Assembly: GCA_020026195.1 (NCBI GenBank) | Contig: JAHHQW010000065.1 | Coordinates: 1-10,678, forward strand | From: Prevotella sp. | GTDB taxonomy: Bacteria > Bacteroidota > Bacteroidia > Bacteroidales > Bacteroidaceae | Reading direction: 5' to 3' | DNA: 10,678 nucleotides | Shown here: positions 5,995 through 10,678 of the stretch, piece after piece | How the letters are laid out: the number at the start of each line of letters is the position of its first letter | Position numbering within the stretch: the first letter of the stretch is position 1 | Made by a program: the position numbers and the translations under genes | The notes under the pieces: generated by a model | Databases searched by the model: none | What the model was told of the DNA's origin: nothing | What the model saw: only the letters and a program-made list of their open reading frames with translations

Positions 5995-6028
5995 AAAAAA
6001 AAACGATTAAACCAAAGTCTAATCGTTT
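5995..6028 (-). terminator. Intrinsic terminator of tRNA-Lys
   Basis: On the minus strand a 12-bp stem, AAACGATTAGAC against GTTTAATCGTTT with one G-T pair, closes a TTTG loop (arms 6017-6028 and 6001-6012). A run of nine T (5995-6003, overlapping the stem end) follows. It begins 5 bases past the tRNA and faces the plus-strand terminator at 5915-5953, so the two convergent units are separated by back-to-back terminators. Confidence 0.9.
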
Positions 6029-6032
6029 TTAG

Positions 6033-6105
6033 TACGTCTGCAGGGGTTCGAACCCTGGACCCTCTGATTAAGAGTCAGATGCTCTACCAACTGAGCTACA
6101 GGCGC
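6033..6105 (-). tRNA. tRNA-Lys (anticodon CTT)
   Basis: The minus strand gives a 73-base cloverleaf. The D-stem is GCTC/GAGC, the anticodon stem TCTGA/TCAGA with loop CTCTTAA (anticodon CTT, reading AAG), and the T-stem CAGGG/CCCTG with loop TTCGAAC. The discriminator is A, and CCA is not encoded. The acceptor stem is unusual: GCGCCTG faces CAGACGT, leaving a C4-A69 mismatch and a G1-U72 wobble, whereas CAGGCGC would pair perfectly. A consensus promoter and a strong terminator flank the gene, so it is probably functional despite the weaker stem. Confidence 0.93.
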
Positions 6106-6123
6106 ATTTTTGAATTGCGTTTG

Positions 6124-6155
6124 CAAAGGTATAGTATTTTTCAGTAAACGCCAAA
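6124..6155 (-). promoter_or_regulatory. Bacteroidales-type promoter of tRNA-Lys
   Basis: On the minus strand -33 TTTG (6152-6155) and -7 TACCTTTG (6124-6131) are separated by 20 bases. The -7 box is identical to that of tRNA-Phe. Transcription should start near 6118, about 12 bases before the tRNA. Confidence 0.82.
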
Positions 6156-6269
6156 AGAATAGCAATATATTTTACACTTTAGTACGAATATTTTGTATTA
6201 AAGTGTTTTTTAAGCCAAAACACGCAGTTATTACATGATAAGGAGCACTTATTACGAGTTACAAGACAC

Positions 6270-6311
6270 AAAAAACGGACATCCGAAACATAAGTTCCGT
6301 GATGTCCGTTT
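6270..6311 (-). terminator. Intrinsic terminator of pta-ackA
   Basis: On the minus strand an 11-bp stem AAACGGACATC/GATGTCCGTTT (6301-6311 with 6273-6283) continues, past a one-base bulge, into CGGAAC/GTTTCG around a TTAT loop. A run of six T (6270 is the G end; T from 6275 down to 6271) overlaps the stem end. It lies 27 bases past the ackA stop codon. Confidence 0.9.
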
Positions 6312-6337
6312 CCAAATGGATATCTTTATTTTAAGAA

Positions 6338-7537
6338 TTACTTCTTAAGAAGATTCATTGTATCTGTAGCGATCATGAGTTCCTCGTCTGTAGGAACAAC
6401 TACAACCTTAACCTTAGAGTCAGGAGCAGAGATGACAGCTTCCTTACCATGGATTGTAGCGTTCAGTTCGTTATTGAGCTTAACACCCATCCATTCCATA
6501 TCCTTACATACATTCTCACGTGTAGAAGTCTGGTTCTCGCCTACACCTGCTGTGAATACGATGATATCGCATCCGCCCATAGCAGCAGCATAAGCACCTA
6601 CATACTTCTTTATACGATAGTCGTACATCTGCATTGCGAGGATAGCACGTTCGTTACCTGCCTCTACAGCAGCTTCGATTTCGCGCATATCTGAAGAAAT
6701 GCCAGAAATGCCGAGCACACCGCTCTTCTTGTTCATCATTGCAGAAGCCTCCTCAGGTGTGAGGTTCATCTTCTCAGCAAGGAATGTAATAGCCTGCGGG
6801 TCAATGTCACCACAACGTGTACCCATCATGACACCTTCCAGAGGAGTAAGACCCATAGAAGTATCGAGAACCTTACCATTCTTAACAGCTGCGATAGAAG
6901 CACCGTTACCGATATGGCAAGTGATGATACGCTGCTTGTCGTAGTCTACGCCAAGGAATTCACAAACACGGTGTGATACATAGCGATGGCTTGTTCCGTG
7001 GAAACCGTAACGACGTACACCATACTTTTCGTAAGCCTCGTAAGGCAGCGGGTAAAGATATGAGTACTTAGGCATTGTCTGGTGGAATGCTGTATCGAAT
7101 ACACCTACCTGGGGAACACCCGGAAGGAGCTTAGAAACAGCCTCGACACCCTTCAAGTTAGCGGGATTGTGCAGAGGAGCAAGAACGAAGCAGCTCTTGA
7201 ATACTTCGAGAACTTCGTCGTTGATGATGACACTCTTGTTGAACTTCTCGCCACCATGTACCATACGGTGACCTACAGCGTCAATTTCCTTAAGATCCTT
7301 AATTGCACCAATCTCGGGGTCTGTAAGGAGTGAGAATATAAAGTTAACACCCTCTGTATGCTCGGGGATGTCGTGCATGATCTGTCTCTTTGAACCATCA
7401 GCAAGTTTAACCTTAACGAAAGCACCGTCAAGACCTACGCGTTCTGCACCGCCCTGAGCCAAAACTTTCTTTGTGTCCATGTCATAGAGGGCATACTTGA
7501 TTGACGAGCTACCACAGTTTAATACTAATATTTTCAT
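6338..7537 (-). CDS. ackA: Acetate kinase
   Basis: This enzyme transfers phosphate from acetyl phosphate to ADP, giving acetate and ATP, the energy-yielding last step of fermentation to acetate. The 399 residues are standard family length. Visible motifs are LVLNCGSSSIKY (4-15), the first signature, with Asn7; GHRMVHGG (89-96) with catalytic Arg91; VFDTAFHQTMP (147-157); RRYGFHGTSH (175-184), the second signature, with catalytic His180; HIGNGAS and GDIDP in the nucleotide domain; and FTAGVGENQ, then a Glu-Glu pair near 385 (TDEELMIA). The ATG at 7535-7537 fits the conserved N-terminus. It follows pta by 27 bases and ends at a strong terminator, so it is the second gene of a pta-ackA operon. 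Confidence 0.98.
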   Translation of the reverse strand: MKILVLNCGSSSIKYALYDMDTKKVLAQGGAERVGLDGAFVKVKLADGSKRQIMHDIPEHTEGVNFIFSLLTDPEIGAIKDLKEIDAVGHRMVHGGEKFNKSVIINDEVLEVFKSCFVLAPLHNPANLKGVEAVSKLLPGVPQVGVFDTAFHQTMPKYSYLYPLPYEAYEKYGVRRYGFHGTSHRYVSHRVCEFLGVDYDKQRIITCHIGNGASIAAVKNGKVLDTSMGLTPLEGVMMGTRCGDIDPQAITFLAEKMNLTPEEASAMMNKKSGVLGISGISSDMREIEAAVEAGNERAILAMQMYDYRIKKYVGAYAAAMGGCDIIVFTAGVGENQTSTRENVCKDMEWMGVKLNNELNATIHGKEAVISAPDSKVKVVVVPTDEELMIATDTMNLLKK

Positions 7538-7564
7538 TTTTGTATGTCTGTTTAAAAGGTTAGT

Positions 7565-8581
7565 TTATTTGTTTGCTTTAGCCTGCTGAGCCTGACATGC
7601 TGTGATGGCAACCAGTTTATAGATGTCGTCTACTGAACAACCACGGCTGAGGTCGTTTACAGGACGTGCAATACCCTGAAGAACGGGACCGATAGCTTCT
7701 GCATCGCCTAAGCGCTGTACCATCTTATATGAAATGTTACCTACTTCGAGGTTCGGGAATACGAGGACATTAGCCTTACCAGCAACGTTGCTTCCGGGAG
7801 CCTTCTTTGCAGCTACAGAAGGAACAAGAGCAGCATCAGACTGCATTTCGCCATCGATAACGAGCTGCGGAGCACGTTCCTTAGCAAGTTTTGTAGCCTC
7901 AACGACCTTGTCTACTACTTCGTGAGAAGCAGAACCCTTTGTTGAGAAGCTAAGCATAGCAACTCTCGGTTCTTTGAAACCTGCAACGCTCTTTGCTGTT
8001 TCTGCTGTGCAGACTGCAATCTGAGCGAGCTGGTCTGTATCGGGAACAGGAGTTACGGCAACGTCACCAACAACGAGAACACCGTCCTCACCCATTTCCT
8101 TATGCTTTGTAACGAGAAGCATAGCACCGCTGACGCATGTTACGCCGGGAGCACACTTGATAATCTGCAATGCAGGACGCAGTGTATCACCTGTTGTGCT
8201 GAGAGCACCAGAGATCTGACCGTCAGCATCACCAGTCTTTATAATCATACAGCCGAGATAGAGGGGGTTCTTAAGCTGAACGCGAGCCTGCTCGATTGTC
8301 ATACCTTTTTTCTTTCTGAGTTCAGCGAGAAGAGCAGCATACTCTTCGCTCTTGGGGCAGTTTTCAGGATCTATGATTGTAGCCTTGTCGATGTTCTTAA
8401 GACCAAGTTTCTCAGCGAGAGCCTTGATTTCCGAAGGATTACCAATAAGGATGATGTCTGCCACACCGTCAGCGAGCACACGGTCGGCTGCTGTTAATGT
8501 ACGCTCCTCGGTGGCTTCGGGGAGAACAATGCGCTGTTTGTTACTCTTAGCGCGTTCAATAATCTGCTGTACTAAATCCAT
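7565..8581 (-). CDS. pta: Phosphate acetyltransferase, short form
   Basis: Pta converts acetyl-CoA and phosphate to acetyl phosphate and CoA, feeding AckA. The 338-residue protein is the single-domain form, lacking the N-terminal P-loop and DRTGG regions of the 700-residue enterobacterial enzyme. Motifs: VLPEATEERT (19-28), GALSTTGDTLRP (125-136), MLSFSTKGSA (209-218), DGEMQSDAAL (243-252), FPNLEVGNISYK (275-286) and GPVLQGIARPVNDLSRG (298-314). I chose ATG 8579-8581 (MDLVQQIIERAK). The frame stays open 42 codons further up to 8707, but that part is not family-like and runs across the probable promoter at 8623-8630. It is the first gene of the pta-ackA operon. Confidence 0.97.
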   Translation of the reverse strand: MDLVQQIIERAKSNKQRIVLPEATEERTLTAADRVLADGVADIILIGNPSEIKALAEKLGLKNIDKATIIDPENCPKSEEYAALLAELRKKKGMTIEQARVQLKNPLYLGCMIIKTGDADGQISGALSTTGDTLRPALQIIKCAPGVTCVSGAMLLVTKHKEMGEDGVLVVGDVAVTPVPDTDQLAQIAVCTAETAKSVAGFKEPRVAMLSFSTKGSASHEVVDKVVEATKLAKERAPQLVIDGEMQSDAALVPSVAAKKAPGSNVAGKANVLVFPNLEVGNISYKMVQRLGDAEAIGPVLQGIARPVNDLSRGCSVDDIYKLVAITACQAQQAKANK

Positions 8582-8622
8582 AGTAATTATATTTTGTTTG
8601 TGTTTTTTCGAATTAACGAATG

Positions 8623-8630
8623 CAAAAGTA
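8623..8630 (-). promoter_or_regulatory. Probable -7 box of pta-ackA
   Basis: The minus strand reads TACTTTTG, a perfect TAnnTTTG match, 41 bases before the pta ATG. No clear TTTG lies 19-21 bases upstream; the region there is T-rich. It supports the shorter pta start. In the stretch 8582-8755 I otherwise see only a 6-bp hairpin (8687-8709) without a T-run and no clear terminator for the upstream lipoprotein gene. Confidence 0.55.
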
Positions 8631-8755
8631 AGAATAATATTCCGAAAAAAGTCAGTAAAGATTGTAATATTTGATGTTTTTACCATATATGCCGTCTGTG
8701 TCAGCATATTTCCGCACCTATATTATATATGTACTCTTCCGGTCTCCTACTCTGT

Positions 8756-9019
8756 TTAGCATCTGTCGTCGCAATGTTCTGAATTGTGGTGACGTCCTTC
8801 TTCACAATCCGAATGACGGTCGTGATGTTTGTCGCATTCTCTGTCAGCATCACATTCTTCTTCGCAATGATTGTCGTCACATACACTGTCTTCCTCACAT
8901 GCACTTGTATCGTCTACTATCTGTACTCTGTCAGTTTCACTGCTTACCTTATCATTGTTTGTGTTGTTACAAGCTGTAACAATCAGTAGCGATGCTACAA
9001 AAAATAATACCTTTTTCAT
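8756..9019 (-). CDS. Small Cys/His/acid-rich lipoprotein, putative metal binder
   Basis: I do not recognise this 87-residue protein. It begins with a lipoprotein signal peptide (MKKVLFFVAS, lipobox IVTAC, lipidated Cys17), then an Asn/Thr/Ser-rich linker (18-40). The last 47 residues (41-87) contain 8 Cys (41, 47, 52, 56, 62, 72, 83, 87), 7 His (51, 65, 66, 69, 77, 78, 82) and about 20 Asp/Glu, with few hydrophobic residues. This composition suggests metal binding (zinc, copper or similar) or disulphide-bonded repeats in the envelope; both are inference. There is no acidic run directly after Cys17 (it is Asn-Asn-Thr), so surface export is less clear. It starts 21 bases after cdaA with no promoter box visible between them, so it is probably the last gene of folP-cdaA. 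The clean signal peptide argues that the frame is real. Confidence 0.72.
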   Translation of the reverse strand: MKKVLFFVASLLIVTACNNTNNDKVSSETDRVQIVDDTSACEEDSVCDDNHCEEECDADRECDKHHDRHSDCEEGRHHNSEHCDDRC

Positions 9020-9040
9020 CTTATTATATATTAATTAATT

Positions 9041-9817
9041 TTACAACATTTCCTGTGCCAGCAGCTTACCAAGCTGTTCTGCCGTAAGTCCGACATGATA
9101 CTTACCCTTTATTGCTACGGTTATACCGCCAGTCTCTTCAGAAACTACTACTGCTATGGCATCTGAAGTCTGCGAAATACCCATTGCAGCGCGATGGCGA
9201 AGTCCGAACTGTTTCGGAATGTCAAAGTTGTGCGATACAGGAAGTATACAGCCCGCGGCCTTGATACGTTTCTTTGAAATAATCATGGCACCGTCGTGCA
9301 GCGGAGAATTCTTAAAGAAGATGTTCTCTATCAGTCGCTGATTAATCTTAGCATCAATTACGTCACCGGTTTCCACGGTCTCATCGAGCGGCACGATACG
9401 TTCTATTACTATCAGGGCACCCACCTTGCCACTGCTCATGCTCATGCACGCCATAACAATAGGCATGATGGTTTCCTTATCCTCTTTTTTCTCCTTACCC
9501 TCGCTGTTCTCGCGCTTAAAGAAACTCATAATACGCTTTATGCGGCGGTGTGCACCAAGGTTATACAGGAACTTTCGTATTTCGTTCTGGAAAAGAATGA
9601 TTAAGGCTATAACGCCCACGTTTACCAGTTTGTCCATGATAGAGCCAAGAAGTTTCATTTCAAGAATCTGACTCACGAACAGCCATATAGCTACAAATAC
9701 GATGATTCCGATAAATACGTTCAGCGAACGTGACTCCTTCATCAGGCGGTAGATGTAATAAATCATCAGCGCCACAAGGAATACATCAATAAAATCTTTA
9801 ATTCCTATATCAAGCAT
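9041..9817 (-). CDS. cdaA: Membrane diadenylate cyclase CdaA (DacA)
   Basis: CdaA condenses two ATP into the second messenger c-di-AMP at the inner membrane. The 258-residue product (counted from ATG 9815-9817) has hydrophobic segments near 11-25, 33-50 and 64-78, the three-helix anchor of the family. A charged linker follows (95-115), then the DAC domain from about 118. Catalytic motifs are intact: LHDGAMI (174-180) with the DGA triad, and GLRHRAAMG (205-213) with the RHR triad, followed by VVSEETGGI (224-232). The product aligns with relatives from MLDIGIKDF, so I prefer ATG 9817, which overlaps folP by 8 bases; ATG 9832 would add five residues. folP precedes it. The glmM and cdaR neighbours usual in Firmicutes are absent. 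Confidence 0.95.
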   Translation of the reverse strand: MLDIGIKDFIDVFLVALMIYYIYRLMKESRSLNVFIGIIVFVAIWLFVSQILEMKLLGSIMDKLVNVGVIALIILFQNEIRKFLYNLGAHRRIKRIMSFFKRENSEGKEKKEDKETIMPIVMACMSMSSGKVGALIVIERIVPLDETVETGDVIDAKINQRLIENIFFKNSPLHDGAMIISKKRIKAAGCILPVSHNFDIPKQFGLRHRAAMGISQTSDAIAVVVSEETGGITVAIKGKYHVGLTAEQLGKLLAQEML

Positions 9818-10664
9818 ATTTCTGAACTTCATTAAATAATTTTATGGTTTCAACGGCTTCCTTTACGTCGTGAACCCTTAATATAGATGCACCTTTCTGC
9901 AGAAGCATCGTATTGAGCACCGTAGTGGCATTGAGCACCTTGTCGGGAGTAGTTTCAAGGAGTTTGAACATCATCGACTTGCGTGACACTCCTACCAGTA
10001 CGGGCAGATTCATTTCCTGCAGCATATCCATTTCTGCCACAAGACGATAGTTATCGTCGAGTGTCTTGCCAAAACCAAATCCAGGATCAAGAATTATGTC
10101 CTTTACTCCGAGGTCTCTAAGCTGCTGCACTTCTTTGGCAAAGGCCTTCATCATTGTCTGTGCGTCTTTCTGCACCGACATTAGGATATAAGGCACGCCG
10201 AGTTCTGCCACCATGCGGAATATTGCCGGATACTCTCCTTCTTCTTTCTCAAGAGGAGTGTTTACCACACCTGTTATGCCGCCTTCAGAAACATCATTTA
10301 TGATGTCAGCTCCATATTCCTCCACGCACATCTTTGCTACGTCGGGACGGAACGTATCTATTGAGAGTATTGCATCTGGCTGTTCCCTGCGTATTATCGA
10401 CAGGGCATTACGCAGTCTGTGCATTTCTTCTTCCTCGCTGACCTGTGCGGCACCGGGACGTGTTGAGAATGCTCCGACATCTATAATGCTTCCGCCTTCG
10501 GCAATAATCTGGCTGGCGCGTGTGGCAATTTCAATCTCTGTCTGTTTGCGACTGCCGGCAAAGAAAGAATCGGGAGTTATGTTTATTATACCCATGACAG
10601 AAGGGTGCGACAAATCATAGAGCTGCCCCCTAACGTTCATTGTTTGATATGATAATTGTTTCAT
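9810..10664 (-). CDS. folP: Dihydropteroate synthase
   Basis: FolP condenses 6-hydroxymethyl-7,8-dihydropterin pyrophosphate with p-aminobenzoate to dihydropteroate in folate synthesis; it is the sulfonamide target. The 284 residues are normal length. Motifs: VMGIINITPDSFF (23-35), IIDVGAFSTRPGA (60-72), SIDTFRPDVA (101-110), INDVSEGG (122-129), LDPGFGFGKT (192-201) and GVSRKSMM (225-232). After INDVSEGG there is a stretch of about 15 residues (131-145, rich in Glu) that looks like an insertion compared with the E. coli enzyme. The usual LMHMxG reads LMSVQK (161-166). Both may be lineage traits. The start at 10662-10664 is plausible; a second Met at residue 9 is possible. Its 3' end overlaps cdaA by 8 bases. 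The promoter is outside the window. Confidence 0.96.
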   Translation of the reverse strand: MKQLSYQTMNVRGQLYDLSHPSVMGIINITPDSFFAGSRKQTEIEIATRASQIIAEGGSIIDVGAFSTRPGAAQVSEEEEMHRLRNALSIIRREQPDAILSIDTFRPDVAKMCVEEYGADIINDVSEGGITGVVNTPLEKEEGEYPAIFRMVAELGVPYILMSVQKDAQTMMKAFAKEVQQLRDLGVKDIILDPGFGFGKTLDDNYRLVAEMDMLQEMNLPVLVGVSRKSMMFKLLETTPDKVLNATTVLNTMLLQKGASILRVHDVKEAVETIKLFNEVQKYA

Positions 10665-10678
10665 CTATTGTTCATACT

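Noticed and set aside
8582..8707. N-terminal extension of Pta starting at 8707
   Set aside because: The 42 extra codons do not resemble the family and cross a perfect -7 promoter box. The ATG at 8581 gives the normal N-terminus.
8687..8709. ATATGC/GCATAT hairpin as terminator of the folP-cdaA-lipoprotein unit
   Set aside because: The stem is 6 bp with an 11-base loop and no T-run on either strand.
8671..8979. Plus-strand and alternative minus-strand frames over the Cys-rich lipoprotein gene
   Set aside because: They have no signal peptide, motif or operon context. They are shadows of the biased codon composition of the minus-strand gene.
1..10678. Mobile element, prophage, CRISPR array, toxin-antitoxin or defence system
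   Set aside because: No transposase, integrase, repeat-spacer array, terminal inverted repeats or defence domains were seen. All sizeable genes have ordinary housekeeping assignments or, for the two lipoproteins, unknown roles.

Overview
The window looks like chromosomal DNA from a Bacteroidota bacterium, most likely the order Bacteroidales and plausibly a Prevotella-type genome. Four things point there. Promoters match the Bacteroidales pattern (TTTG, about 19-20 bases, then TAnnTTTG) rather than the E. coli one. A DUF4270 lipoprotein is present. Ribosomal protein S16 carries a long Ala/Glu/Lys-rich tail. The gene pairs folP-cdaA and pta-ackA and the divergent panC / GT5-like gene also fit. 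Shine-Dalgarno sequences are mostly weak or absent, and neither tRNA gene encodes its CCA end. I see no transposase, phage gene, CRISPR array or integrase. This is a housekeeping region rather than an accessory island.

Layout, left to right. 1-637: tRNA-Phe(GAA) on the minus strand with its own promoter and terminator, then a spacer of about 300 bases holding at most one tiny candidate ORF, then the rpsP terminator. 638-1198: rpsP (minus) with its promoter. 1341-2896: a DUF4270 lipoprotein gene (minus) followed, with a one-base stop/start overlap, by a 31-codon ORF. 2950-3774: a lone N-terminal starch/glycogen synthase-like domain (minus). 3953-5933: the only plus-strand genes, panC-panD and a YgjP-like zinc metallopeptidase, apparently one operon ending in a terminator. 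6033-6105: tRNA-Lys(CTT) (minus) with promoter and terminator. 6338-8581: the acetate pathway pair pta-ackA (minus, pta first). 8756-10664: folP, cdaA and a small Cys/His-rich lipoprotein gene (minus), arranged as one transcription unit running in from the right edge.

How the genes work together. PanC and PanD are the beta-alanine arm of pantothenate, and so coenzyme A, synthesis. Pta and AckA use the CoA ester acetyl-CoA to make acetate and ATP, the usual fermentative end of the pathway. FolP makes dihydropteroate for folate. CdaA makes the second messenger c-di-AMP.

The least explained parts are the 87-residue Cys/His/acid-rich lipoprotein downstream of cdaA, the 31-residue ORF coupled to the DUF4270 gene, and the GT5-like protein that seems to have lost its catalytic motifs. 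I found no convincing new multi-gene system. Three apparent start codons (GT5-like gene, pta, cdaA) are better placed downstream of the longest open frame.
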